This document shows, in pieces, positions 1-7,303 of a stretch of DNA of 32,944 bases. The translations under genes were made by a program, and so were the position numbers. The stretch is from Acinetobacter stercoris (GTDB taxonomy: Bacteria; Pseudomonadota; Gammaproteobacteria; Pseudomonadales; Moraxellaceae). The notes beneath the pieces are model-generated. The model saw only the letters and a list, made by a program, of their open reading frames with translations, did no database searches and was not told the origin of the DNA. How positions within the stretch are numbered: the first letter of the stretch is position 1; each line of letters starts with the position of its first letter. Location: contig NZ_OOGT01000015.1 of NCBI RefSeq assembly GCF_900323515.1, positions 1 to 32,944 of the forward strand, read 5' to 3'.

Positions 1-240
1 ATATATGGCCCATATAATAAAAACATTTAATCCTGATGAAAAAAGCATCTGTATTTTATGTTAATTTGTGAAAAAACAAAAAAACAGCTAAATAATTTTA
101 ATATATTTCAATAATTTGAAAAATTACATTTTTTACCGATAAGTATAAAGACAAATACTAATTTATTGCCTAGTAAATACATAACATTATATTTTAAATG
201 TTTTAATTCTAAGTGCATATTCTATGTCTTGGAGATTAAA

Positions 241-1128
241 ATGTTAGATAAAGTTCATAGCTATATTATTTCTACTAAAGATACGATTATTCCTTCTAAT
301 GTTATTCAGTATATACAAAATAATATAAGTCCTCATGCTGAAATAATAGATTGGGTTTCAAAGCATGAAAAAGAAATAGATGATATCTGGGATGAACGAT
401 ATGAAATAATCGGTAAAATTTCAAAAAGTATAAGAAATAATGGTATTGCGATTCTTGATAATATTGGGATAGGGGACGTTATTGATTTTAGAGTGCGTCA
501 TATTGCACTGTATTTATTGCTTACGACGATAAGCAAGCCAAGTATACACTCAACCAATGATATTTTTTGGGATGTAAAAGATATAGGTGATCAAAAAAAT
601 GGCAAAGTGATTACATTTTCTGAGAGGTATGGCGAGTGCCCTTTGCACACAGATTCGGCATTTAGCGAGCATCCTGAGCACTTTTTAACATTGTATGTAG
701 TGAAACCTGCAAATGACGGGGGGGAATCTGTTTACCTTTCTTTTAAAAATTTACTACATACCTTAACAGAGCATAAAGATGGTGATAAGTGTCGTTACTT
801 ACTTGAAAATACAGACTTTCCTTTTATGACACCACCTTCTTTTAATCCAAATACACCAGTGATACTAAAACCTGTTTTTCAAGATAATCGGGTAAGATTT
901 AGGTATGATTGTCTCATAGATGGTCTTGATAAATATCCAGAGTTGCGTACAGTTGATCGTGTTTGGTGCATCGAGTTATTAAATGAACTTATTGAAAATA
1001 ATCAATTCAAAAAAATTGTTTCAGTGCAAAAAGATCAAATGATTCTAATTGATAACTGGCATGGTTTTCATGCCCGTACGCATTTTGAAGATAAATCAAG
1101 ATTTTTAATCAGGGCGCGATTAATATAG
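241..1128 (+). CDS. TauD/TfdA-like Fe(II)/2-oxoglutarate-dependent dioxygenase
   Basis: A 295-residue protein, probably a soluble non-haem iron oxygenase that hydroxylates or desaturates a small molecule while decarboxylating 2-oxoglutarate. The iron-binding facial triad is visible as H136 and D138 in a PLHTDSAF motif and H277 in a WHGFHARTHF motif, which resembles the HGR...F signature of the clavaminate synthase/TauD branch. R291 lies where the 2-oxoglutarate-binding arginine is expected. I chose ATG 241 because GGAG sits six bases upstream; a TTG at 166 would add 25 residues without a good ribosome site. The permease gene follows after nine bases, so the two are probably one operon. Both are much richer in AT than the rest of the window. 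The substrate cannot be read from the sequence; a hydroxylated amino acid is one possibility. The family call is firm, the function unknown. Confidence 0.85.
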   Translation: MLDKVHSYIISTKDTIIPSNVIQYIQNNISPHAEIIDWVSKHEKEIDDIWDERYEIIGKISKSIRNNGIAILDNIGIGDVIDFRVRHIALYLLLTTISKPSIHSTNDIFWDVKDIGDQKNGKVITFSERYGECPLHTDSAFSEHPEHFLTLYVVKPANDGGESVYLSFKNLLHTLTEHKDGDKCRYLLENTDFPFMTPPSFNPNTPVILKPVFQDNRVRFRYDCLIDGLDKYPELRTVDRVWCIELLNELIENNQFKKIVSVQKDQMILIDNWHGFHARTHFEDKSRFLIRARLI

Positions 1129-1137
1129 AAGAAAAAT

Positions 1138-2442
1138 ATGCATATAAATAACTTTAAAATTAATATAGTATCCCAGATGGTTATTACACTATTGATTTTA
1201 AGTACATTGATAAACTATACGCATATAGTTTTTTTTGAAGCCATTTTTCTGTTGATCTTAGTGCTTCTTCTCATTCCAAATATTAAGAAAATATATAAAA
1301 GTAAAACAGGGATGATTATTTTTTTTCAACTAATCGTTACTACTTTTTTTTTGATTTACAATAAAAACTATCAGATAAATGAAATTTTAAACTCATTGAT
1401 GATGTTTTCAAATATTGCAGTTTTCCTGATATTTATGACTTTGTTTTTGTTGATTTTTAAAGCTTCACATCTTGATGTATATATTGTCAATAGTTTGTTG
1501 AGGTATAAAGAAAAATACAGAAAATTGGTTTTATTGATTATGGCTTGTTTGGGATCAATTGGATTGAGTTTTGGTACAAATATTGTTTTTGGTTCAATTT
1601 TACCGCAAAAAAATAAAAATATTGCAGCAACTTTATCTCGTGCAATCGTATTAACCATGCTGCTATTGCCCACAACAGGATCAGTTGCTGCTTTAATGAT
1701 TGTATATTCAAAACTAAACTTCACTCAGATTGTTTTTACCACTTTTCCTATTTTTTTATTTTCATTTATTCTGGCTTATTTTATAGATTCTATTTATATT
1801 AAAATTCAAGATACGAGTAATAATGAGTGCTTGAGAATATCTTGGTCTCCAATATTCGTTAGTATTCTAGTTTTTTTTATTTGTATACTACTTAAATTAC
1901 CAATCATTTTAGCAATGAGTTGGAGTGCATTATTTGGGTTTATGATTTCGGTTAAATATAAAAAAGTATTATTAAAAAAATTGGGTGTTGTGTTTCTAAG
2001 ATCAATTAACCGAATTTCACCTGAAATTTTACTTTTCATTATAACCGGATTGTTGATATGGAGTATTTCAAATTCTGATTTAATACATGGTCTACACTTA
2101 AGTCCGATTTTGGCACAGCCTTATATTATTATTCCATTAACTTTAACGGTTATGATCGTGACATCGCTTATTGGGTTACACCCGATGATGGTATTTAGCT
2201 TTTTTTATCCTCTTAGTTTATCAATTACACAAAATATACCTGATTATATTATGTATAGTTGCTGGTTAATCGGATTTATTTTATCGTTGCTTTTGTCCCC
2301 TGTATCAGTTCTAACGGCGACATCTTCTTTTGGTTCTGGGTTGTCTATCGCACAAAGTTGTTACCCTTTACATTGGAAGTATGTAGGGTATATGTACTTG
2401 TTTACAATTCTGTATTTATTGATATTATTTTATATTTTCTAA
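1138..2442 (+). CDS. Multi-pass membrane permease, substrate unknown
   Basis: A 434-residue, extremely hydrophobic protein with roughly ten or more membrane segments, so an inner-membrane transporter. Two helix-break regions, around LLPTTGSVAA near residue 180 and LLSPVSVLTATSSFGSG near residue 390, resemble the paired re-entrant hairpins of ion-transporter (IT/DASS-like) permeases; this resemblance is an inference from pattern only. It starts at ATG 1138, nine bases after the dioxygenase stop, with only a weak purine-rich ribosome site, which suggests coupled translation. The stop at 2440-2442 lies one base before the tRNA-Leu repeat begins, and the terminator in that repeat can serve this gene too. 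Composition is strongly AT-rich like the dioxygenase. A role in moving the substrate or product of the dioxygenase is plausible but unproven. Confidence 0.7.
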   Translation: MHINNFKINIVSQMVITLLILSTLINYTHIVFFEAIFLLILVLLLIPNIKKIYKSKTGMIIFFQLIVTTFFLIYNKNYQINEILNSLMMFSNIAVFLIFMTLFLLIFKASHLDVYIVNSLLRYKEKYRKLVLLIMACLGSIGLSFGTNIVFGSILPQKNKNIAATLSRAIVLTMLLLPTTGSVAALMIVYSKLNFTQIVFTTFPIFLFSFILAYFIDSIYIKIQDTSNNECLRISWSPIFVSILVFFICILLKLPIILAMSWSALFGFMISVKYKKVLLKKLGVVFLRSINRISPEILLFIITGLLIWSISNSDLIHGLHLSPILAQPYIIIPLTLTVMIVTSLIGLHPMMVFSFFYPLSLSITQNIPDYIMYSCWLIGFILSLLLSPVSVLTATSSFGSGLSIAQSCYPLHWKYVGYMYLFTILYLLILFYIF

Positions 2443-2453
2443 ATTTTAGGTAT

Positions 2454-2483
2454 AAAAAAACCAGCCTAAGCTGGGTCTTTTTT
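2454..2483 (-). terminator. Terminator of tRNA-Leu copy 1, bidirectional
   Basis: A CCAGC-CTAA-GCTGG hairpin is flanked by seven A on the left and TCTTTTTT on the right. Read on the minus strand it ends tRNA-Leu with a run of seven T. Read on the plus strand it can also end the permease transcript. Confidence 0.8.
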
Positions 2484-2508
2484 ACCATTTTATATTGTAT
2501 AAAATGGT
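2484..2508 (-). other. Perfect palindrome overlapping the tRNA-Leu CCA end (copy 1)
   Basis: ACCATTTTATA (2484-2494) and TATAAAATGGT (2498-2508) form an 11-bp inverted repeat around TTG. On the tRNA strand the discriminator base and the encoded CCA make up the start of the first arm, so the precursor's 3' end can pair with its own trailer. Confidence 0.75.
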
Positions 2509-2590
2509 GCCCGGGGCCGGACTCGAACCGGCACGCTTTGTGGGCGGGGGATTTTAAATCCCCTGTGTCTACCTATTTCACCACCCGGGC
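2505..2590 (-). tRNA. tRNA-Leu (anticodon UAA), copy 1
   Basis: An 86-base gene read from 2590 to 2505. The acceptor stem GCCCGGG pairs with CCCGGGC, followed by discriminator A and an encoded CCA. The anticodon loop ATTTAAA gives anticodon TAA, and the long variable arm fits a class II leucine tRNA. The T arm GGTTCGAGTCC is normal. It is identical to the copy at 4704-4789. Confidence 0.97.
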
Positions 2591-2599
2591 ATGTGCGCA

Positions 2600-2628
2600 A
2601 TAATAGTGGACGAATCGTGGCTTGGCAA
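2600..2628 (-). promoter_or_regulatory. Sigma70 promoter for tRNA-Leu copy 1
   Basis: On the minus strand TTGCCA (2628-2623) and TATTAT (2605-2600) are 17 bases apart, and the -10 box ends nine bases before the mature tRNA 5' end. This copy therefore has its own promoter rather than depending on tRNA-Cys. Confidence 0.7.
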
Positions 2629-2805
2629 GAGTAAATAAAACGGTTTGCTTTCTTTTCAATCAATTCATGTGCATGTATATAAAAATAAACTGATTGGGCA
2701 CCGAAATTTTTAACGATAATTTCACGTGATTGAGATCAAAGCTTAACAAATATTTTTTAGGTTAGTGGTGAAAAAAACTTTTAAAAAAACCTAGGAATAA
2801 ATTAA

Positions 2806-4587
2806 ATGCCAAAGCCAGTTTCCCGCCGTGAGCTTATTTTAAAATCACTTGCCAGTTTTGGGGCTTTATCGATACCAGTAACATTGACTGCATGCGGAAG
2901 TGACTCAAAAGATAGCAGTGTTACAGTTCCTCTAGTAAAAGCTGAATTTCGGCATGGTGTTGCTAGTGGTGACCCTTTACAGGATAGGATCATTTTATGG
3001 ACAAGGTTAACACCTGAAGATACAGTTTCACGTTTACACGTAGTGTGGGAAATTGCTAAAGATGAAAAATTTACTCAGATCGTGAATAGTGGAGCTGTTG
3101 AAACGACATCAGTCTCGGATTTTACAGTAAAAGTCGATGCTGATAAATTGAGCGCGGGACAAGCCTATTTTTATCGTTTTAAATATGGCAATACAATTTC
3201 TCCAGTGGGTAAAACAAAAACGCTTCCAAGTTCAACAAATAGTGTGAAATTCGCAGTATGTTCATGTTCAAATTATCCAGCGGGGTATTTTTATGTATAC
3301 CGTGAGATGGCAAAGCAGGATGTCGATGTAATTATTCATCTCGGAGATTATATTTATGAATATGGAGAGGGCGGATACGCAACAGACGAAGCTGAAGAAT
3401 TAAAGCGTTTGTTGCCGTCAGATAACAATAAAGAAATCATTGAACTTGATGATTATCGTAAACGTTATGCACTTTATCGTACTGATGCGGATCTACAATT
3501 AGCGCACAAAAATAAACCATTTATCGCGATATGGGATGATCATGAGCTTGCAAATGATGCTTGGAAAGATGGAGCTGAAAACCATCAAGCAAATGAAGGA
3601 GCGTTTAAAGATCGTAAATTTGCAGCGATACAGGCGTATTTTGAGTGGATGCCAATTCGGCCACTTTCTGATACAGATCAGGTGAAAATTTATCGTCAGT
3701 TTAACTTTGGCTCTTTAGTTCAATTGGTCATGTTGGATACACGTATTATTGCACGTGATGAACAGCTGGATTATGCAAAATATATAACAACAACAGGATT
3801 GGATACAGTAAGATTCCAAGCAGATCGCACCAATCAAAGCCGTACCATGATGGGACTAGCCCAGCGACAATGGTTACAGTCTCAGTTGGTTGCATCAAGC
3901 TCTACATGGCATGTGATCGGTCAGCAAGTCTTGATGGCAAAAATGTTGATTCCTGCTGAATTATTATTATCTTTAAATTCAATTACTAGTGGTAAAGTAG
4001 ATGATACAACTCTTATGAAAATAAGTGCCCAAATTAAAGAGCTTGTAACATTAAAAATCCGTTTGTTAAAAGGTGATCCAACCTTAACTGCAGTAGAAAA
4101 ATCCCGTATTACGACTGTAGCTCCATATAATCTGGATGCGTGGGATGGCTATTTTTATGAGCGTGAAGTGATTTATAACACCCTAAAATCTCTCAATAAA
4201 AAAGCAATTGTATTGGCGGGGGATACGCACAATGGATGGTTGTCAAATTTGCATACTCAAGCCAATGATTTTGTTGGGGTGGAGCTTGCAACAAGTTCTG
4301 TATCTTCACCTGGTATGGAAAAGTATTTGAAGCTTGAACTTGTAGGGCCTGAACAGCTTAAAGAGTTTGAAATTGCATTTACAACCTTGATCGATGAGTT
4401 GGCATATACCAATTTAAATCAACGTGGTTATTTAAAAGTGAGTTTTACAGATAAACAGATGCAGGCAGATTGGATTTATTTAGATACGATTAAAGAAAAA
4501 CAGTATAAAGTTGATCAATCGCGGACACATCAACTTATTTTAGATACTAATTTAGAAGAAATTAAAACAGTCGCCAAATCTGCTTAA
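2806..4587 (+). CDS. phoD: PhoD-like alkaline phosphatase, Tat-exported, probable lipoprotein
   Basis: A 593-residue metallophosphoesterase of the PhoD family (phosphodiesterase/phosphomonoesterase, with Fe/Ca in characterised members). The N-terminus carries a twin-arginine motif, SRRELIL with R7-R8, followed by a hydrophobic stretch and an LTAC lipobox with C30, so the protein is probably exported folded by Tat and lipid-anchored. The PhoD N-terminal domain follows (FRHGVASGDPL near residue 46). Metal-ligand motifs are GDYIYE near residue 181, WDDHE near 244 and AGDTHNGW near 472. The start ATG 2806 has AGGAA eight bases upstream. The gene lies alone between the two tRNA-Leu repeats, with its own terminator downstream. 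I do not see a convincing Pho box. The family call is firm; the physiological substrate is inferred. Confidence 0.9.
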   Translation: MPKPVSRRELILKSLASFGALSIPVTLTACGSDSKDSSVTVPLVKAEFRHGVASGDPLQDRIILWTRLTPEDTVSRLHVVWEIAKDEKFTQIVNSGAVETTSVSDFTVKVDADKLSAGQAYFYRFKYGNTISPVGKTKTLPSSTNSVKFAVCSCSNYPAGYFYVYREMAKQDVDVIIHLGDYIYEYGEGGYATDEAEELKRLLPSDNNKEIIELDDYRKRYALYRTDADLQLAHKNKPFIAIWDDHELANDAWKDGAENHQANEGAFKDRKFAAIQAYFEWMPIRPLSDTDQVKIYRQFNFGSLVQLVMLDTRIIARDEQLDYAKYITTTGLDTVRFQADRTNQSRTMMGLAQRQWLQSQLVASSSTWHVIGQQVLMAKMLIPAELLLSLNSITSGKVDDTTLMKISAQIKELVTLKIRLLKGDPTLTAVEKSRITTVAPYNLDAWDGYFYEREVIYNTLKSLNKKAIVLAGDTHNGWLSNLHTQANDFVGVELATSSVSSPGMEKYLKLELVGPEQLKEFEIAFTTLIDELAYTNLNQRGYLKVSFTDKQMQADWIYLDTIKEKQYKVDQSRTHQLILDTNLEEIKTVAKSA

Positions 4588-4608
4588 TATTTAATTCTTG
4601 CCTATAAG

Positions 4609-4634
4609 AAAGCTGAGTATTTACTTGGCTTTTT
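4609..4634 (+). terminator. Terminator of the phoD-like gene
   Basis: AAAGC (4609-4613) pairs with GCTTT (4628-4632), with two G-T wobbles and further AGTA/TACT pairing inside, and ends in a run of five T. Confidence 0.55.
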
Positions 4635-4651
4635 ATTGTATTTTTAGGCAT

Positions 4652-4681
4652 AAAAAAACCAGCCTAAGCTGGATCTTTTTT
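4652..4681 (-). terminator. Terminator of the tRNA-Cys/tRNA-Leu unit, bidirectional
   Basis: Same CCAGC-CTAA-GCTGG hairpin as copy 1, with seven A to the left (T on the tRNA strand) and ATCTTTTTT to the right. Confidence 0.8.
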
Positions 4682-4708
4682 CACCATTTTATATTGTATA
4701 AAATGGTG
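4682..4708 (-). other. Perfect palindrome overlapping the tRNA-Leu CCA end (copy 2)
   Basis: CACCATTTTATA (4682-4693) and TATAAAATGGTG (4697-4708) give 12-bp arms around TTG. The extra C relative to copy 1 lengthens the pairing by one base pair. Confidence 0.75.
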
Positions 4709-4789
4709 CCCGGGGCCGGACTCGAACCGGCACGCTTTGTGGGCGGGGGATTTTAAATCCCCTGTGTCTACCTATTTCACCACCCGGGC
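4704..4789 (-). tRNA. tRNA-Leu (anticodon UAA), copy 2
   Basis: Identical to the gene at 2505-2590 over all 86 bases, with encoded CCA. It lies 14 bases downstream of tRNA-Cys on the same strand with no promoter visible between them, so the two are probably cotranscribed. Confidence 0.97.
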
Positions 4790-4803
4790 GTTTTTACCAA
4801 GTT

Positions 4804-4877
4804 TGGAGGCGGAGGTCGGAATCGAACCGGCGTACACGGAGTTGCAGTCCGCTGCATGACCACTCTGCCACCCCGCC
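4804..4877 (-). tRNA. tRNA-Cys (anticodon GCA)
   Basis: A 74-base gene read from 4877 to 4804. GGCGGGG pairs with CTCCGCC with one G-T wobble, followed by discriminator T and encoded CCA. The anticodon loop CTGCAAC gives GCA, and the T arm is GGTTCGATTCC. It is first in a two-tRNA unit with tRNA-Leu. Confidence 0.97.
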
Positions 4878-4894
4878 ATCACTTGGTGATGCAC

Positions 4895-4922
4895 ATATTA
4901 GCAATGTTTCGAAAAAAAACAA
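4895..4922 (-). promoter_or_regulatory. Sigma70 promoter for tRNA-Cys/tRNA-Leu
   Basis: On the minus strand TTGTTT (4922-4917) and TAATAT (4900-4895) are 16 bases apart, placed 17 bases before the tRNA-Cys 5' end. Confidence 0.55.
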
Positions 4923-5029
4923 TAGGAACAATGAATGATATGCACATAAAAACGACATATAGAATAAAATTGTCTAAATAATCATGTATTATTTACAAAA
5001 TTGATTCATATCTACTTTGGAGATGTGCC

Positions 5030-5878
5030 GTGGCATTAGTTTTAGATGGTCGTGCATTAGCGAAACAAATTGAAGCTGACTTGTTAACTCGTGTGGAAGC
5101 TTTAAAAGCGAAAACAGGTCGTACACCAATTTTAGCGACTATTTTGGTTGGGGATGATGGTGCATCAGCGACTTATGTCCGTATGAAAGGCAACGCTTGC
5201 CGTCGTGTAGGTATGGATTCTTTGAAAGTTGAATTGCCTACAGAAACTACAACTGAACAGTTATTAGCTGAAATTGAAAAGTTAAATGCCAATCCAGACG
5301 TACATGGTATTTTGCTTCAACATCCTGTCCCTGCCCAAATTGATGAGCGTGCTTGTTTTGATGCTATTTCACTTGATAAAGATGTTGACGGGGTAACCTG
5401 CTTAGGTTTTGGTCGTATGGCGATGGGAGAGGCAGCTTATGGTTCAGCGACTCCAGCTGGGATTATGACGATTCTTAAAGAAAATAACATTGAAATAGCA
5501 GGTAAACACGCTGTTGTTGTTGGACGTTCTGCGATTTTGGGTAAACCGATGGCAATGATGCTTCTTCAAGCTAATGCGACAGTAACGATTTGTCATAGTC
5601 GTACGCAAAATCTTCCTGAGCTTGTAAAACAAGCTGACATTATTGTTGGTGCGGTAGGTAAAGCGGAACTGATCCAAAAAGATTGGGTGAAGCAAGGTGC
5701 AGTTGTTGTTGATGCCGGTTTCCATCCTCGTGATGGCGGTGGTGTTGGTGATATTCAGCTTGTAGGTATTGAAGATGTTGCCAGCGCTTATACACCAGTT
5801 CCAGGTGGCGTAGGTCCAATGACGATTACGACTTTGATCCGTCAAACGGTTGAAGCTGCTGAGAAAGCTTTAGGTTGA
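5030..5878 (+). CDS. folD: Bifunctional methylenetetrahydrofolate dehydrogenase/cyclohydrolase
   Basis: A 282-residue cytosolic enzyme, the usual FolD length, that interconverts 5,10-methylene-THF, 5,10-methenyl-THF and 10-formyl-THF with NADP, feeding one-carbon units to purine and formyl-methionine synthesis. The catalytic pair Y49 and K53 lies in YVRMK. Other landmarks are LLQHPVP near residue 97, DKDVDGVT near 120, the nucleotide-binding stretch [13 protein letters not shown] near 165 and the C-terminal [10 protein letters not shown]. The start is GTG 5030, with GGAG seven bases upstream and an alignable N-terminus MALVLDG. It stands as a single gene after the divergent tRNA-Cys unit. Nothing in the sequence suggests a defect. 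Confidence 0.97.
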   Translation: MALVLDGRALAKQIEADLLTRVEALKAKTGRTPILATILVGDDGASATYVRMKGNACRRVGMDSLKVELPTETTTEQLLAEIEKLNANPDVHGILLQHPVPAQIDERACFDAISLDKDVDGVTCLGFGRMAMGEAAYGSATPAGIMTILKENNIEIAGKHAVVVGRSAILGKPMAMMLLQANATVTICHSRTQNLPELVKQADIIVGAVGKAELIQKDWVKQGAVVVDAGFHPRDGGGVGDIQLVGIEDVASAYTPVPGGVGPMTITTLIRQTVEAAEKALG

Positions 5879-5964
5879 TTATTTTTCGCTTTATTTAAAA
5901 GTATTTCTGGTCTTTATTTAAAGCTTAATTTTTCGAATAAAACTCCTTCCTTTGCGAAAAAATG

Positions 5965-5993
5965 CTTCTCCCTCTTTAATAAAGAGAGAGAAG
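5965..5993. repeat. Imperfect inverted repeat between folD and the methyltransferase gene
   Basis: CTTCTC-C-CTCTTT, loop AAT, then AAAGAG-A-GAGAAG: twelve pairs with one C-A mismatch. No T run follows on the plus strand. On the minus strand six T follow shortly after, but no minus-strand gene needs ending here. It may be a copy of a dispersed intergenic element. Confidence 0.5.
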
Positions 5994-6038
5994 GAGGGAG
6001 ATTATTTAATGCTTCACAAATGAATTAAAAGAAATCAA

Positions 6039-6707
6039 ATGAGCTGCACTTTTCAATTTCCAAGAGCCCCTGAGCACTTACTCCAAGCCTTACATGAAGT
6101 GATTCCAGATTGTGAATTATTAGCTCAACAACTCCCTGAGACTACGATTTCGCTTTGGCTTATCCCACCTGTATTTCCAACTGATCGTTTGGATGATGAA
6201 GTCATTCGCCGTATCTGGAATGATACACCGTATTGGATTTTTTGCTGGGCATCAGGTCTGGCAATGGCACAGTGGCTACTGGCAGAGCCTCACCACGTAA
6301 AGGATAAAGTTGTTCTTGACTTTGGAGCTGGATCTGGAGTTGTGGCAATTGCTGCAAAAATGGCTGGTGCGAAAAGAGTTATTTGCTGTGATATTGACAA
6401 AGTGAGTTTAGAAGCCTGTCGTGAAAACGCTTTATTAAACGATGTTCAGCTCGAATATTTAGATGATTTATATCAAGCCGAGCAGGTGGATGTACTTCTT
6501 GCAGCTGATGTTTTGTATGATCAATGCAATCGTTTTTTCTTGGATGAATTTTTGAAATTTTCTCCAGAAGTATGGGTTGCTGATAGCCGGGTTAAAAATT
6601 TCAGTCATCCTAAATATCAAAAAATAGATGAAAGAAGCGCAACGACTTGGCCTGATCTGGATGAAGCAAAAGAGTTTAGAAATGTCAGTTTTTATAAGAC
6701 GCTGTGA
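6039..6707 (+). CDS. ETFB-lysine-methyltransferase-like (METTL20/PrmA-related) SAM methyltransferase
   Basis: A 222-residue class I SAM-dependent methyltransferase. SAM motif I is VLDFGAGSGVVAIAA near residue 90, the acidic motif II is CCDID near 117, and a post-motif LAADVLYD lies near 150. The segment DTPYWIFCWASGLAMAQWL just before the fold is the mark of the METTL20/ETFBKMT branch, whose characterised members trimethylate lysines of the electron transfer flavoprotein beta subunit; ribosomal protein L11 methyltransferase PrmA is a more distant relative. The substrate in this organism is inferred, not seen. The start ATG 6039 has only an AAAAGAAAT-type ribosome site. The last codons lie inside a hairpin shared with the convergent lipoprotein gene. 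Confidence 0.75.
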   Translation: MSCTFQFPRAPEHLLQALHEVIPDCELLAQQLPETTISLWLIPPVFPTDRLDDEVIRRIWNDTPYWIFCWASGLAMAQWLLAEPHHVKDKVVLDFGAGSGVVAIAAKMAGAKRVICCDIDKVSLEACRENALLNDVQLEYLDDLYQAEQVDVLLAADVLYDQCNRFFLDEFLKFSPEVWVADSRVKNFSHPKYQKIDERSATTWPDLDEAKEFRNVSFYKTL

Positions 6708-6720
6708 TTTACAGCGTCTT
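6696..6720. terminator. Hairpin between convergent genes
   Basis: AAGACGCTGT (6696-6705), loop GATTT, ACAGCGTCTT (6711-6720): a perfect 10-bp stem that includes the methyltransferase stop codon. The T tracts on both sides are short, so termination strength is uncertain. Confidence 0.6.
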
Positions 6721-6735
6721 GTTATAGCATTTTAG

Positions 6736-7164
6736 TTAAGAGCAAGTATAACGCACGACATGTAGAGTGCTTGGGCGTGTATTCAAAGCAGCATCTGTTG
6801 CCAGATTACGATTATTGCTTAGATCAGGTGTATTAGATAATCCTACAGATGTTCTAGAGTGACCGAGTTGTACACCATAATTCTGTTTTTCACCCAGTTG
6901 TGGATTGATAATTTCATTTACACTTAAAACGGAAATTTTATATGTTTTTGAAGCACCTAAAACTTTTTGGCAAGCACGCTGTAATTTGTTTTCATCCAGT
7001 TTTCGATCTGAACGACCTGCGAGTGTGTAAGCCAGGGTAGCAGAGTTTGCAGATTTATTTTCGATTTGATAACCAGTAACACCATTATATTGTCTAGGTG
7101 TAGTCTGACACGCAGTTAATCCTAAGACGACTAAAGCTAATCCATAAATTTTGATCATTTTCAT
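6736..7164 (-). CDS. Small lipoprotein of unknown function
   Basis: A 142-residue protein with a signal peptide and lipobox LTAC (C19), so a probable lipid-anchored envelope protein; no residue-2 aspartate follows the cysteine, which favours the outer membrane. The mature part has no motif I recognise. It is rich in Asn and Ser, and has two further cysteines, one in QRACQK near residue 84 and one as the second-last residue, which could form a disulfide. Start ATG 7164 has GGAA nine bases upstream; a second in-frame ATG is two codons later. It is convergent with the methyltransferase gene and downstream of kgtP, from which a terminator separates it. Confidence 0.75.
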   Translation of the reverse strand: MKMIKIYGLALVVLGLTACQTTPRQYNGVTGYQIENKSANSATLAYTLAGRSDRKLDENKLQRACQKVLGASKTYKISVLSVNEIINPQLGEKQNYGVQLGHSRTSVGLSNTPDLSNNRNLATDAALNTRPSTLHVVRYTCS

Positions 7165-7246
7165 ATTTGAAAGTTCCAGCTCTGTTCTTCTGATGAGTAT
7201 GCCATAGCTTCTGTATTTAAACGATCTGAATTTTTACCTAAAAATA

Positions 7247-7282
7247 AGACACAGCTTTCTAAAAGTTTAAAAAACTGTGTCT
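7247..7282 (-). terminator. Terminator of kgtP
   Basis: On the minus strand AGACACAG pairs with CTGTGTCT across a 20-base loop and is followed by TATTTTTA, 22 bases after the kgtP stop. Confidence 0.5.
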
Positions 7283-7303
7283 ATTCTGTTTTTATGTGAA
7301 AAA

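Larger units (their letters stand above)
2444..2590. repeat. Direct repeat copy 1 (tRNA-Leu plus terminator)
   Basis: This 147-bp stretch recurs at 4642-4789 in the same orientation. It holds the whole tRNA-Leu(UAA), its 3' palindrome and its terminator. The tRNA part is identical in the two copies. The flank differs by two substitutions (T2451 versus C4649; G2475 versus A4673) and one inserted C in copy 2. Outside these limits the sequences diverge. Confidence 0.9.
4642..4789. repeat. Direct repeat copy 2 (tRNA-Leu plus terminator)
   Basis: Second copy of the repeat at 2444-2590, 148 bp with one inserted base. The pair bracket the phoD-like gene in direct orientation, so recombination between them would delete phoD and one tRNA-Leu. 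Confidence 0.9.

Noticed and set aside
1-17. TATATGG-C-CCATATA palindrome at the window edge
   Set aside because: Seven-base AT-rich arms at the cut end cannot be told from chance; no element boundary or target duplication is visible.
166-240. TTG-initiated 25-residue extension of the dioxygenase
   Set aside because: No ribosome site, atypical sequence, and ATG 241 has an excellent GGAG at ideal spacing.
2259-2603. 114-residue open frame overlapping the permease end and tRNA-Leu
   Set aside because: It runs through the repeat and the tRNA in another frame; no ribosome site and no protein-like pattern.
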